The position numbers and the translations under genes are program-made. A stretch of DNA of 64,000 bases. Source: Caryophanales bacterium UBA6259 (GTDB lineage Bacteria; Bacillota; Bacilli; Tepidibacillales; Tepidibacillaceae). Shown piece after piece: positions 28,436 to 38,217 of the stretch. Under the pieces are notes generated by a model. That model searched no databases, had not been told where the DNA came from, and saw nothing but the letters and a program-made list of their open reading frames with translations. The stretch lies in contig DJVJ01000030.1 in NCBI GenBank assembly GCA_002441135.1, forward strand, positions 886 to 64,885, read 5' to 3'. The stretch's first letter is position 1. Each line of letters begins with the position of its first letter.

Positions 28436-29578
28436 TTATTCTTTTAATAAATAATTGGCAATAACTACCCGTTGAATTTCATTAGTACCCTCGTAAATTT
28501 GGGTAATCTTCGCGTCTCTCATCATTCTCTCTACTGGATAATCTCTTGTATATCCGTACCCTCCAAAAATTTGGACGGCTTCTGTGGTTACTTCCATCGC
28601 AGTATCCCCTGCCATTAGCTTCGCCATTGCTGATTGCTTGCTATATGGAAGCTTATGATCCTCTAACCACGCTGCTTGATAGGTTAATAAGCGAGAAGCT
28701 TCAATTTTGGTTGCCATATCGGCTAACTTAAATTGAATCGCTTGCTGCTTTGCGATTGATTGACCAAATTGAATTCTTTCCTTTGCATAATTTAATGCTT
28801 CCTCTAAAGCACCCTGAGCAATTCCGACAGCCTGAGCCGCGATTCCATTTCTCCCACCATCAAGGGTCATCATGGCAATCTTGAAGCCTTCGCCCTCAGC
28901 ACCTAGTAGATTTTCCTTAGGAATCCTTACTTGATCAAAATGCAACTGTAATGTCGTTGATCCACGAATGCCAAGCTTCTTTTCTTTTTTTCCAAAGGTA
29001 AAGCCTGGAGTTCCCTTCTCCACGATAAATGCACTGATTCCTTTATGTTTCTTTTCTGCATCTGTTGAAGCAAAGATGACATAAATATCTGCGACTTCAC
29101 CATTGGTAGTAAAAATTTTACCCCCATCAATAATATAGTCGTCACCATCTTTTACTGCCTTTGTCTTTAGATTAGAAGCATCAGACCCAGCACCAGCTTC
29201 TGTAATGGCAAAAGCACCAATTTTCTTCCCTTCTGCTAACGGTTTTAAAAATTTCTCCTTTTGTTCCTCGGTGCCAAATTTGTAAATCGGCCAGCTTGCA
29301 AGGGATACATGGGCAGATAAAGTGACTCCAATAGAGGCATCCACTCTTGAAAGCTCTTCAACAGCAATAACATAGCTTAGAAAATCTGCTTCTGCACCAC
29401 CGTATTTTTCTGACCACGGAATTCCTGTAAGTCCTAGCACCGCCATTTTATCAAAAATAGTGCGGTCAAAATATTCCTTTTCATCTCTCTCTGCAGCAGT
29501 TGGTTTCACTTCATTTTCAGCAAAATCACGTACTACCTTTCGAAACATCTCTTGTTCTTCTGATAAACGAAAATCCAT
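28436..29578 (-). CDS. Short-chain acyl-CoA dehydrogenase
   Basis: A 380-residue acyl-CoA dehydrogenase of the butyryl-CoA dehydrogenase type. [17 protein letters not shown] (about 122-138) contacts FAD and substrate; [13 protein letters not shown] near 360-372 contains the catalytic Glu; the C-terminus IANYLL is family-typical. It would oxidise short acyl-CoA, or reduce crotonyl-CoA, with EtfAB as partner. It is about 30 bp from both neighbours in the operon. A second, closely similar dehydrogenase lies directly upstream, perhaps with a different chain-length or branched-chain preference. Confidence 0.92.
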   Translation of the reverse strand: MDFRLSEEQEMFRKVVRDFAENEVKPTAAERDEKEYFDRTIFDKMAVLGLTGIPWSEKYGGAEADFLSYVIAVEELSRVDASIGVTLSAHVSLASWPIYKFGTEEQKEKFLKPLAEGKKIGAFAITEAGAGSDASNLKTKAVKDGDDYIIDGGKIFTTNGEVADIYVIFASTDAEKKHKGISAFIVEKGTPGFTFGKKEKKLGIRGSTTLQLHFDQVRIPKENLLGAEGEGFKIAMMTLDGGRNGIAAQAVGIAQGALEEALNYAKERIQFGQSIAKQQAIQFKLADMATKIEASRLLTYQAAWLEDHKLPYSKQSAMAKLMAGDTAMEVTTEAVQIFGGYGYTRDYPVERMMRDAKITQIYEGTNEIQRVVIANYLLKE

Positions 29579-29605
29579 GTTCTCACCCTCCTGATTTTTT
29601 TCATT

Positions 29606-30745
29606 CTATTTTAATAGCTGATTTGCGATTACAATCCGTTGAATTTGATTTGTTCCTTCATATATTTGGGTTATTTTGGCATCACGGAAATACCGCTCTG
29701 CTGGAAAATCCCTTGTATATCCATACCCACCTAAAATTTGCACTGCCTCTGTAGCTACTGCCATCGCAGTATCACTAGCAAACATTTTAGCCATCGATGC
29801 GATTTTCGTAGTAGGCAGTTTTGCTTGCCGAAGCTGTGCAGCATGATAGATTAGTAATCTAGCAGCCTCAATTTTTGTTGCCATATCAGCAAGCTTAAAT
29901 TGAATGGCCTGTTGCTTACCTATGGATTGACCAAACTGAATCCTTTCCTTTGCATAACGAGTCGCTACATCAAAGGAGGCTTGTGCGATGCCTAGGGCCT
30001 GAGCACCAATTCCAATTCTGCCACCATCTAAATTGGACATCGCAATTTTAAATCCGTCTCCTTCTTCTCCAAGCCTGTTTTTAACAGGAACTCTTGCTTG
30101 GTCAAAATGGAGCATCATTGTATTGGAACCATTTAGCCCCATCTTTTTTTCCTTTTTCCCAACTTGAAAGCCCTCTGTATCTTTATCAACGATAAAAGCA
30201 GAAATTCCCTTTGAACCTTTGCTAGCATCCGTAACTGCAAAGGTAATATATATGTCTGCGGCTCCACCATTGGTAATAAAAATTTTAGTTCCATTTAATA
30301 AATAATAATCTCCGTCTTTCTTTGCTGTAGTTTTTATACTTGCTGCATCTGATCCTGCACTAGGCTCTGTTAAGGCAAATGCACCGATCATTTTGCCTTG
30401 TGCTAAAGAGGGGACATATCTTTCTATTTGCTCATTTGTCCCAAAATTAATAATCGGAAATGTCCCTACAGAGGTATGAACAGCTAGTATTACTCCTACT
30501 GCAGCACTGGCCTTTGAAATCTCTTCAATCGCAGAAATATAAGAAATAAAATCTGCTCCAGCTCCACCATATTTTTCTGGCACTGGAATTCCCATTAAAC
30601 CAAGTTCACCCATTTTTTTAATAATCTCTATTGGAAACTGATCGGTTTCATCAATAATAGCTGCCATCGGTTCAATTTCTTTTTTAGCAAAAGCCTGAAC
30701 CATTTTCCTCATCATCAGTTGTTCTTCTGTAAAATGTAAATTCAT
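29606..30745 (-). CDS. Acyl-CoA dehydrogenase, paralog of the next gene
   Basis: A 379-residue protein closely similar along its whole length to the dehydrogenase encoded directly downstream; this suggests a tandem duplication. It has the same landmarks: [39 protein letters not shown], and QIYEGTNQIQR with the catalytic Glu. The ATG at 30745 is chosen, with AGGTGGG 7 nt upstream; a GTG at 30757 overlaps that site. It acts with EtfAB, probably on butyryl- or branched four/five-carbon CoA esters in view of icmF. Confidence 0.92.
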   Translation of the reverse strand: MNLHFTEEQLMMRKMVQAFAKKEIEPMAAIIDETDQFPIEIIKKMGELGLMGIPVPEKYGGAGADFISYISAIEEISKASAAVGVILAVHTSVGTFPIINFGTNEQIERYVPSLAQGKMIGAFALTEPSAGSDAASIKTTAKKDGDYYLLNGTKIFITNGGAADIYITFAVTDASKGSKGISAFIVDKDTEGFQVGKKEKKMGLNGSNTMMLHFDQARVPVKNRLGEEGDGFKIAMSNLDGGRIGIGAQALGIAQASFDVATRYAKERIQFGQSIGKQQAIQFKLADMATKIEAARLLIYHAAQLRQAKLPTTKIASMAKMFASDTAMAVATEAVQILGGYGYTRDFPAERYFRDAKITQIYEGTNQIQRIVIANQLLK

Positions 30746-30757
30746 TGAATTTCCCAC

Positions 30758-31609
30758 CTACTCATACACATAAAATCCACGTCCTGATTTTCGTCCAAGC
30801 CAGCCTGCCTTCACATATTTTCGAAGTAATGGGCATGGGCGATATTTGGAATCACCATAGCCTTCATGTAAAATTTCCATGATATATAAACAGGTATCTA
30901 AGCCAATAAAATCAGCAAGCTCTAAAGGTCCCATTGGATGATTCATCCCTAGCTTCATTACTTGGTCTACTGCCTCTGGAGTTGCAACCCCTTCGTAAAC
31001 CGCATAAATCGCTTCATTTATCATCGGCAATAAAACACGGTTGGAGATAAATCCAGGAAAATCGTTAACCTCTACTGGTGTTTTACCCATTTTTAGCGAT
31101 AATTCGTGAACAAGCTGATAGGTTTCATCCGAAGTGGCCAATCCTCTGATAACCTCAATTAGCTTCATCACAGGAACTGGATTCATAAAATGCATGCCAA
31201 TCACTTTATCAGGACGAGAGGTTACCGCTGCAAGCTCAGTAATTGGTAAGGAAGATGTATTACTAGCTAAAATAGTATTTGGGGAAGTAATACGATCTAA
31301 GGTCTTAAAAATTTCCGCTTTTACTTGCATATTTTCCGTTGCTGCTTCAACAACAAAATCTACATCTTTGCCATCTAGCAAATCCACGGTTGTTTTAATT
31401 CTGCTTAGAATGGTTTCCTTATCCTCAGCCGTTATTTTTCCTTTATCTAAATTACGATTTAAATTTTTTTCTATGGTATTCATTCCACGTTGTAAAAATT
31501 CTGGCTTTACATCTTGTAAAATTACTTGAAAGCCTGCTTGAGCAGCAACCTGTGCGATTCCACTACCCATTTGACCTGCACCAATCACCATTAATCTTTG
31601 AATTACCAC
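30758..31609 (-). CDS. hbd: 3-hydroxybutyryl-CoA dehydrogenase
   Basis: A 283-residue NAD(P)-dependent enzyme. Rossmann motif [19 protein letters not shown] (about 8-26); [17 protein letters not shown] (about 141-157) with the catalytic His; [16 protein letters not shown] in the C-terminal helical domain. It interconverts acetoacetyl-CoA and 3-hydroxybutyryl-CoA. Equivalent genes are called mmgB or hbd. GTG start with GAGGGA 7 nt upstream. It lies between thiolase and acyl-CoA dehydrogenase genes, completing a C4 beta-oxidation/butyrate set together with a crotonase elsewhere in the window. Confidence 0.93.
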   Translation of the reverse strand: MVIQRLMVIGAGQMGSGIAQVAAQAGFQVILQDVKPEFLQRGMNTIEKNLNRNLDKGKITAEDKETILSRIKTTVDLLDGKDVDFVVEAATENMQVKAEIFKTLDRITSPNTILASNTSSLPITELAAVTSRPDKVIGMHFMNPVPVMKLIEVIRGLATSDETYQLVHELSLKMGKTPVEVNDFPGFISNRVLLPMINEAIYAVYEGVATPEAVDQVMKLGMNHPMGPLELADFIGLDTCLYIMEILHEGYGDSKYRPCPLLRKYVKAGWLGRKSGRGFYVYE

Positions 31610-31640
31610 GATAAAATCCCTCCCATTTGTTCGATACCTT

Positions 31641-32825
31641 TTATCCTTCTACTTTTACTAAAACTGCATCACCTTGCGCTGAACCACTGCAAATAGCAGC
31701 GATTCCCAACCCACCACCACGACGACGCAATTCATAAATTAATGACATTAAGATTCTAGTACCACTCGCACCAATTGGATGTCCTAAAGCAACTGCACCT
31801 CCATTAACATTTACTTTCTCTGAATTCCAACCAACAAGCTTTTCGCTAGTAAGAACCACAGCAGCAAATGCTTCATTCACTTCAAAAAGATCAATCTGTT
31901 CAATCGTTAGTCCTGTTTTCTTTAAGAGCTTTTGAATCGCCATTCCTGGTGCTGTAGCAATATATGGGGCTTCTTGACCTACTTCTGCATGCCCTAAAAT
32001 CGTTGCCAATGGTTTTAAATTTAAGGCATTCGCCTTCTCCTCTGACATCAACACCATTGCACCCGCTCCATCAAATATTCCTGGAGCATTACCTGCTGTA
32101 ACAGACCCTGATTTGGTAAAGACAGGTGGAAGTGTAGCCAGTTTTTCAATCGTAGTATCTCTTCTTGGGCCGTCATCCTGATTGTAAACGGTTACATTTC
32201 CCTTTTTATCTTTAATTGAAACAGAGACAATCTCTTCAGCCAATTTCTCCTGATCCATTGCTTCAATTGCTTTTTGATGACTTCGGTAAGCCCATTCATC
32301 CTGAGCTTGCCTAGAAATACCATACTCTTCAGCTACATTGCTTCCATGAACCGCCATATGTACATTTTCAAATGCACAAGTTAGCCCATCAAATACCATC
32401 AAATCTACTACCGCTTCATTTCCCATGCGCATGCCATATCTAGCCTTTGGTAAAGCATATGGAGCATTGCTCATGCTTTCCATTCCACCAGCAACAATCG
32501 TTTCTGCATCCCCACTTCGAATAATTTGATCTGCTAAGGTAATACTTCTTAGCCCAGAGGCACAAACCTTATTGATGGTTTCAGTAGGAACCTCCCAGCC
32601 CAATCCTGCCTTTCTCGCAGCTTGGCGGGAGGGGATTTGCCCAGCCCCTCCCTGAAGCACCATCCCCATAATTACTTCCTCAATTTCCTCATCCTTTATA
32701 TTTGCCCGTTGGATAGATTCACGTATTGCAATAGCCCCTAAATCTGCTGCTGAAAGCTCCTTAAAAGAACCGCCAAACTTGACAAATGGTGTTCTAGCAC
32801 CACTTAAGATCACCGTTCTCCTCAT
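31641..32825 (-). CDS. Acetyl-CoA acetyltransferase (thiolase)
   Basis: A 394-residue thiolase of the acetoacetyl-CoA (AtoB/ThlA/MmgA) type. The nucleophile Cys is in [10 protein letters not shown] (about 88), the His in GHPIGASG (about 349), and a C-terminal Cys in [10 protein letters not shown]; this last motif differs from the usual CxGGGxG. It forms or cleaves acetoacetyl-CoA. In lysine fermentation it would split the acetoacetyl-CoA to two acetyl-CoA. It lies 11 bp behind the fadF gene in the same operon. Confidence 0.92.
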   Translation of the reverse strand: MRRTVILSGARTPFVKFGGSFKELSAADLGAIAIRESIQRANIKDEEIEEVIMGMVLQGGAGQIPSRQAARKAGLGWEVPTETINKVCASGLRSITLADQIIRSGDAETIVAGGMESMSNAPYALPKARYGMRMGNEAVVDLMVFDGLTCAFENVHMAVHGSNVAEEYGISRQAQDEWAYRSHQKAIEAMDQEKLAEEIVSVSIKDKKGNVTVYNQDDGPRRDTTIEKLATLPPVFTKSGSVTAGNAPGIFDGAGAMVLMSEEKANALNLKPLATILGHAEVGQEAPYIATAPGMAIQKLLKKTGLTIEQIDLFEVNEAFAAVVLTSEKLVGWNSEKVNVNGGAVALGHPIGASGTRILMSLIYELRRRGGGLGIAAICSGSAQGDAVLVKVEG

Positions 32826-32836
32826 TTAAATCCCTC

Positions 32837-34903
32837 CTAGAATAGCGATTTTTCTATAATTTCCGCGATATCTAATGTCTTTACTTCTTCCTCAACACCC
32901 TTTGCTTTTGTGCCGTCAGAAAGCATTGTTAAGCAATATGGACAAGCACTTGCAATTGTATTTGGCTTACACTGAAGAGCCTGAGCTGTTCTATGCTCAT
33001 TAATTCTTGTGCCCTCTCGCTCCTCCAACCACATTAATCCTCCACCAGCACCACAGCACATCGCATTTTCTTTGCTTCGTTCCATTTCTACTAAGTTGAT
33101 TCCAGGAACAGAGGATAGAATAAAGCGTGGTGCATCATAAACCTCATTATAGCGACCTAAATAACAAGAATCGTGATAGGTTACTGTTTCACGAACTTCC
33201 TTATCTGGTTTGATCTTACCCTCTTCTATTAATTGAGCTATAATTTCAGAATGATGATAAATCTCTGCTTCTAATCCAAATTCAGGATACTCATGCTTAA
33301 AGGTATTATAAGCATGGGGATCAATCGTAATGATTTTCTTCACATTATATTTCTGGAAAGTCGCAATATTCTCTTGAGCCAATTGTTGAAACAAGAATTC
33401 ATTTCCTAAACGTCTTGCAGAATCTCCCGAATTCTTTTCTTCATTTCCTAGAATGGCAAATTTAACATTGGCGTGATTTAAAATTTTTGCCACTGCCTGT
33501 GCAATTTTCTTACTTCGAATGTCGAAAGAACCCATAGAGCCAACAAAGAATAGATAATCAAATTCCTCTGTTTCCTTAACAGTCAATACTTTAATATCAT
33601 CACGTTCGTCCCGCCAATTGATGCGTTCCTTTCGGTTAATACCCCAAGGATTGCTTTGTCTTTCGATATTTTGGAAGGTACGAGTTGCTTCTGTACTCAT
33701 TTCCCCTTTGGTTAATACAAGATAGCGTCGCAAATCAATGATTTTGTCAACATGCTCATTAGAAACTGGACATTGATCCTCACAATTTCTACAGGTTGTA
33801 CAAGCCCATATCTCTTCTTCAGTAATAACGTCCCCAATCAAACTGACATCAAGAACACTATGACTTGCAGCAGCAGCCACTTCTTTTTTACCCTGATCAA
33901 ATAATGAAGGTGCTAATGTGTCATCTCTAAATATTTCCCCGGGAACCCAAGGTGTAGTATGAGGAGCAAGTACTCTCCCTTTTTCTGTCAAATGGTCTCT
34001 TAATTTTGTAATCAGCTCACGAGGAGATAAGGTTTTTCCAGTTCCTGAAGCTGGACACATATTGGTACAGCGTCCACATTCAACACAAGCATATAAATCT
34101 AGTAATTGTTTTTGATTGAAATCTTCTATTTTTCCTACTCCAAATTCCTCTTGTTCTTCATCTTCTAGATTAATAGTAGAAAGCTTTCCTGGAGCCCCAA
34201 GCCTTCTTAAATAAGAATTCACAATAGCTGCGATTTCATGGGCCTGTTTTGCTTGAGGTAAATAAACTAAATAACCTAAAAGAATTAACAGATGCGCCCA
34301 CCATGCCACATAAAAAAGGATAGTAGCTCCCAATTCTGATAAACCACTGATCGTTAGATAGATTAAGGAGGACAATGGTTTATAAATGGTGACCTCCTCT
34401 TGAAATATCACCATCTCTGCTGCCCCTGCAACAACCACAGAGAGCATTAATAGTCCTAAAAACCAATATACTAATCCAGCTCTAAATGTCTGCTTCAATC
34501 TAGGTAGCTTTTCAATATATCGACGATAGGTTGCATAAAGAACAGCAATAATTACTGCACCCACAAAAATTTCTTGAGATAATGTGAAATAATGATAAAG
34601 TGGCACAGGAACATGCCAGCCATGGACATATCCTTTTCCAATTAAATCAATTGCTCCTAGTTGAACTAGAACCGCACCGTAAAATAAAACAACATGCATT
34701 ATTCCACTTTTCTTGTCTTTAAGTAGCTTTTTCTGGCCAAAAACTAATGTCCAAAGTGAATGTATTCTTGCTTTTGTATTTTTTTCTAGCTCAACTGGTT
34801 TTCCTAGTTTAATATAGGAATATCTAGCATGTAATACTTTGTAAAAAAGATAGAAGGCAAAGCCCATTACCATCAGCGATGCAAATAGATTAAGCCAATT
34901 CAT
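32837..34903 (-). CDS. fadF: FadF-type membrane iron-sulfur reductase (ETF:menaquinone oxidoreductase type)
   Basis: A 688-residue membrane protein related to B. subtilis FadF (YwjF). About residues 1-230 carry five to six helices of the nitrate-reductase-gamma type. Then come two 4Fe-4S motifs, CVECGRCTNMCP (about 274) and CTTCRNCEDQCP (about 366), and a C-terminal CCG-domain pair (CYLGRYN and CCGAGGGLMW) as in HdrD. Proteins of this family have been proposed, and in anaerobes shown, to pass electrons from reduced ETF to menaquinone. It stands first in the operon with two acyl-CoA dehydrogenases, so it likely connects them to respiration. Confidence 0.88.
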   Translation of the reverse strand: MNWLNLFASLMVMGFAFYLFYKVLHARYSYIKLGKPVELEKNTKARIHSLWTLVFGQKKLLKDKKSGIMHVVLFYGAVLVQLGAIDLIGKGYVHGWHVPVPLYHYFTLSQEIFVGAVIIAVLYATYRRYIEKLPRLKQTFRAGLVYWFLGLLMLSVVVAGAAEMVIFQEEVTIYKPLSSLIYLTISGLSELGATILFYVAWWAHLLILLGYLVYLPQAKQAHEIAAIVNSYLRRLGAPGKLSTINLEDEEQEEFGVGKIEDFNQKQLLDLYACVECGRCTNMCPASGTGKTLSPRELITKLRDHLTEKGRVLAPHTTPWVPGEIFRDDTLAPSLFDQGKKEVAAAASHSVLDVSLIGDVITEEEIWACTTCRNCEDQCPVSNEHVDKIIDLRRYLVLTKGEMSTEATRTFQNIERQSNPWGINRKERINWRDERDDIKVLTVKETEEFDYLFFVGSMGSFDIRSKKIAQAVAKILNHANVKFAILGNEEKNSGDSARRLGNEFLFQQLAQENIATFQKYNVKKIITIDPHAYNTFKHEYPEFGLEAEIYHHSEIIAQLIEEGKIKPDKEVRETVTYHDSCYLGRYNEVYDAPRFILSSVPGINLVEMERSKENAMCCGAGGGLMWLEEREGTRINEHRTAQALQCKPNTIASACPYCLTMLSDGTKAKGVEEEVKTLDIAEIIEKSLF

Positions 34904-35054
34904 CCTCTCTCCCCACTCTCTTGTTTAAAATCTGAACTATCAAGCCAAAATGATTAGGACAAAAAGGGTCATTATAATAAATATTCAAGTTATTTATCAC
35001 AATTCCTTTTTAATTTTATAAATATTTTAAATTTTCAAATAATAAAAAGGGGAC
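34904..35054 (-). promoter_or_regulatory. Promoter region of the fadF-icmF operon
   Basis: A perfect -10 TATAAT lies on the minus strand at 34976-34971; the best -35 at 17 bp spacing is weak (TGATAA). No FadR-like TGAATGA site is visible here, in contrast to fadN and fadR. This suggests that the operon is controlled differently. Confidence 0.5.
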
Positions 35055-35522
35055 TTACTTTTCTACAATCATTCCCTCTAAGGTCATAATTTCATGAACA
35101 AACTTTTCTGGTAGAGGAGCACTTTGATTGTTTTTCTTATCGATAAATACCAAAGCTCCTTTTCCTACAGCTGCTACTACCCCGTTTTTTTCAATTACAT
35201 ACTCTAACTCAAAGCTACTCTTTCCAATCCTAGATGTCCTAACATGAATATTGATCATCTGGCCGTGATATAGCGGAGTTAGATAATGAATCTCTAAATT
35301 AGCGGTTACAATCATATAATCCTTTTGATGAAATACTTCATTTATTGAATGAAGCTGCTCCATATAATCAATTCTTGCTTGCTCCAAGTAAATAAAGTAA
35401 CTCACATTATTAATATGGCCAAATGCATCCGTTTCTGAGAATCTTGTTCGTAAAGAAGAAAAAAAATGAAACTGTTTTAGCCATGAACGTAAATCTGGTT
35501 CAACAAAATCAGGATAGCGCAT
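35055..35522 (-). CDS. 4HBT-type acyl-CoA thioesterase
   Basis: A 155-residue hotdog-fold protein of the 4-hydroxybenzoyl-CoA thioesterase group. The family motif is RFSETDAFGHINNVSYFIYLEQAR, with the Asp of TDAFGH as probable catalytic residue. It hydrolyses an acyl-CoA, here perhaps a short-chain one in view of its neighbours. The ATG at 35522 follows GGGGAG at 7 nt; the upstream TTG of the open frame lacks a ribosome site. It lies between the etf terminator and the fadF promoter region and may be read on its own. Confidence 0.85.
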   Translation of the reverse strand: MRYPDFVEPDLRSWLKQFHFFSSLRTRFSETDAFGHINNVSYFIYLEQARIDYMEQLHSINEVFHQKDYMIVTANLEIHYLTPLYHGQMINIHVRTSRIGKSSFELEYVIEKNGVVAAVGKGALVFIDKKNNQSAPLPEKFVHEIMTLEGMIVEK

Positions 35523-35570
35523 CGATAATCTCCCCTTTAGTAAATCCTGCAAAATTAATTGAATAGGGTA

Positions 35571-35599
35571 AAAAGAACCTCACAGATTGAGGTTCTTTT
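35571..35599 (-). terminator. Terminator of the fadR-fadB-etfB-etfA operon
   Basis: Stem AAAAGAACCTCA / TGAGGTTCTTTT with a 5-nt loop and T runs on both strands, 16 bp behind etfA. Confidence 0.85.
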
Positions 35600-35614
35600 C
35601 TGTTTTTGATTTTC

Positions 35615-36592
35615 TTAAGCATTCATTTTTTTAATTTCATCAATTAATATTGGGAGTACGTCAAACATATCAGCTACAATTCCATAATCAGCAATTTGAA
35701 AGATTGGAGCTTCTGGGTCCTTATTTACTGCTACAATTACTTTGGAATTAGACATCCCTGCCACGTGCTGAATTGCTCCAGAAATTCCAAAAGCAAAATA
35801 CAAATCAGGTGTTACCACTTTTCCAGTTTGACCAACCTGTAATGAATAATCACTGTATTCTGCATCACATGCCCCTCTTGAAGAGCCAACTGCTGCATTT
35901 AATAAATCTGCTAACTCATAAAGCTTTTCAAAGCCTTCCTTACTCTTTACTCCTCTTCCTCCAGACACAACAATCTTTGCCTCTGTAAGGTCTACTCCTT
36001 TACTTGCCTTACGAATCACATCTCGTACTTTGACAAGTAATGCTGTTTCAGATGGCTGATAGGTTAGCTTAATCACTTCTGCCTGCAAACCTGTATCTGG
36101 TTCATCCACAGGAATATTGTTTGGGCGAATCGTAGCGATAACCTTGCCTTCTTTTATTGTTTTCTTTACAAAAGCTTTTCCTGCATAAATTGGTCTAGTA
36201 AAAACCACCTGATTATCCACAACTTCTAATGCTGTGCTATCAGAAACCATCCCAGCCTTCAAGGATTGAGCAAGCTTTGGTGTTAGATCTCTACCTATTC
36301 CTGTATGCCCTACTAAAATTACATCTGCTGGGAACTCATTAATAACTTGTAGTAAAGCCTCTTTATATCCATCTGTTGTATATAAATCTAATTTAGGATC
36401 CTCAAGTAAATAAACTTTATTTGCCCCATAATGGCCAAGGGAAGAATGATATTGTTCTACATTACTTCCTAGCAAAACAGAAGCAATTTCTCCACCATCA
36501 GCGATTTTTTTCGCTGCTGATAATGCTTCATATGATACATTACGCAACTTTCCATCTTTCACTTCTGCAAGTACTAATACTTTTTTACTCAT
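35615..36592 (-). CDS. etfA: Electron transfer flavoprotein alpha subunit
   Basis: A 325-residue ETF alpha subunit. The C-terminal FAD-binding domain shows VVSGGRGVKSKEGF, VGSSRGACDAEY and LYFAFGISGAIQHVAGM, ending IADYGIVADMFDVLP, all family signatures. With EtfB it accepts electrons from acyl-CoA dehydrogenases and gives them to FadF or another oxidoreductase. It lies 14 bp behind etfB. The ribosome site is GGGGGAGGGGAG before ATG. Confidence 0.95.
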   Translation of the reverse strand: MSKKVLVLAEVKDGKLRNVSYEALSAAKKIADGGEIASVLLGSNVEQYHSSLGHYGANKVYLLEDPKLDLYTTDGYKEALLQVINEFPADVILVGHTGIGRDLTPKLAQSLKAGMVSDSTALEVVDNQVVFTRPIYAGKAFVKKTIKEGKVIATIRPNNIPVDEPDTGLQAEVIKLTYQPSETALLVKVRDVIRKASKGVDLTEAKIVVSGGRGVKSKEGFEKLYELADLLNAAVGSSRGACDAEYSDYSLQVGQTGKVVTPDLYFAFGISGAIQHVAGMSNSKVIVAVNKDPEAPIFQIADYGIVADMFDVLPILIDEIKKMNA

Positions 36593-36606
36593 ATTCTCCC
36601 CTCCCC

Positions 36607-37374
36607 CTATATCACTTTTGCTTCATTACGAAGCAATTCTATTAATTCTTTTGACTGATCTGCAAGTTCACCTTTAAGGATTCGTCCTGCTTCCTTTTTA
36701 GGTGGTAAGTAGATACTAATTTCTTCTGTTCTTGGCTGAACTTCATCATCACTTAAATTTAAGTCTTCGATTTCTAAACGCTCTAATGGCTTCTTTTTTG
36801 CCTTCATTATTCCTGGTAGAGAAGGATATCTTGGTTCATTTAATCCCTGTTGAGCCGCAATAATTACAGGAAGAACTGCTTCTACAATCTCTGTATCTCC
36901 TTCAACATCTCGTTCAACCACTACTTGAGTTCCACTTGCTTCCACTTTTACTGCCGTTCCAATATAAGGAATTCCTAACAATTCGCCAATTCGTTGAGGA
37001 ACCTGACTTGATCCATCATCTACTGCCATATGACCACAAAGTATTAGATCATATTCCTGTTCCTTAATGACACTAGATAGAATATTTGCTGCAGAAAACT
37101 CATCTAATGGTATATCTTCATTTTCTACAAGTATTGCTTTATCAGCTCCCATCGCCATTGCTGTGCGAATCGCACTTTCTGTTCTAGATGGCCCTAAAGA
37201 AACGATGGTTACTTCTCCTCCATCATTTTCTTTAATTTTAATTGCCTCTTCTACCGCATATTCATCATAGGGATTAATAATAAATTCAATTCCATCCTCA
37301 TTTACTTTTCCATCAGTTAATGTTATTTTTTCTTCTGTATCAAAGGTTTGTTTCATTAATACTAAGATGTTCAT
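36607..37374 (-). CDS. etfB: Electron transfer flavoprotein beta subunit
   Basis: A 255-residue ETF beta subunit with the AMP-binding fold; NPYDEYAVEEAIKIKE near the N-terminus and DDGSSQVPQRIGELLGIP in the middle are typical. Of the two close ATGs, the second (37374) has AGGAG at good spacing, while the first (37380) is too close to it. Its context with fadB and fadR and the lack of a bifurcation-type companion suggest a classical, non-bifurcating ETF; a decision would need FAD-site comparison. Confidence 0.94.
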   Translation of the reverse strand: MNILVLMKQTFDTEEKITLTDGKVNEDGIEFIINPYDEYAVEEAIKIKENDGGEVTIVSLGPSRTESAIRTAMAMGADKAILVENEDIPLDEFSAANILSSVIKEQEYDLILCGHMAVDDGSSQVPQRIGELLGIPYIGTAVKVEASGTQVVVERDVEGDTEIVEAVLPVIIAAQQGLNEPRYPSLPGIMKAKKKPLERLEIEDLNLSDDEVQPRTEEISIYLPPKKEAGRILKGELADQSKELIELLRNEAKVI

Positions 37375-37422
37375 CGTCATTCTCCTCTCTTTCTCCTTAT
37401 TAAAGCCTCTTTTTATAATGAA

Positions 37423-38202
37423 TTAACGATCAACGAAAATAGGTTTACGTTTTTCAAAAAATGCTTTTACACCTTCTTGCTTATCTTCTGTAATACAAGC
37501 CTCAGCGAATTGATTTGCTTCTATTACTAAACCGTCCTGAAGGGAGTTATCTAATCCCTGATTAACTGCAACCATCGCCTTTCCTATGGCAACTTTACTT
37601 TTACTCGCAATTTTTTGTGCCATTGACAAAGCTTCATCCATTAAAGATTCCGCCTTCACAACCTGGTTTACTAAACCAACCTGATAAGCATCTAAAGCAG
37701 AATATAAATCACCAGTTAATATCCACTCTAATGCAACCGCTTTATTAGTTAATCGAGGCAATCGTTGTGTTCCACCAAATCCCGGAATAATTCCTAAATT
37801 AATTTCTGGTTGGCCAAACTTCGCTGTTTCAGAGGCGATCCGAATATGACATGCCATTGCTAACTCCATTCCACCACCCAAGCATGGACCATTCACTGCT
37901 GCAATTACTGGAATCTTCAGGTTTTCTATCTCATTAAATAGCTGTTGTCCTGCTTTCGCCAAGCGTTCTCCTTCTTCAAAGGAATCAATCTTCCCAATTT
38001 CCTTAATATCTGCGCCTGCAATAAACATTTTCCCATTGCCAGTTAATACAACAGCTTTAATCTGATCATTACTTTCAATCAAGTTAAGCGCTTCCTTTAA
38101 TTCAGATAATGTAGCTGTACTTAAAGTATTGGCTGGTGGATGATCAATCGTAATGATCGCAACATGGTCTTGAAATTCTAAATGAAGATTATTAAATGTC
38201 AA
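37423..38202 (-). CDS. fadB: Enoyl-CoA hydratase
   Basis: A protein of about 259 residues of the crotonase family. Oxyanion-hole segments: GKMFIAGADIKEI (about 57-69) and GPCLGGGMELAMACHIRIAS (about 104-123). The catalytic Glu positions in GGGMEL and in GQPEINLGIIPGFGG are present. It hydrates crotonyl-CoA and longer enoyl-CoA. B. subtilis calls the gene in this place fadB (ysiB). The TTG at 38202 has GGAGAG 8 nt upstream; a GTG at 38211 overlaps that site. It follows fadR by about 15 bp. Confidence 0.92.
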   Translation of the reverse strand: MTFNNLHLEFQDHVAIITIDHPPANTLSTATLSELKEALNLIESNDQIKAVVLTGNGKMFIAGADIKEIGKIDSFEEGERLAKAGQQLFNEIENLKIPVIAAVNGPCLGGGMELAMACHIRIASETAKFGQPEINLGIIPGFGGTQRLPRLTNKAVALEWILTGDLYSALDAYQVGLVNQVVKAESLMDEALSMAQKIASKSKVAIGKAMVAVNQGLDNSLQDGLVIEANQFAEACITEDKQEGVKAFFEKRKPIFVDR

Positions 38203-38217
38203 ATCGTACACTCTCCT

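Noticed and set aside
34940..34980. FadR operator before the fadF-icmF operon
   Set aside because: AATGATT ... GGTCATT is only a loose match, with wrong spacing compared with the two clear TGAATGA sites elsewhere in the window.
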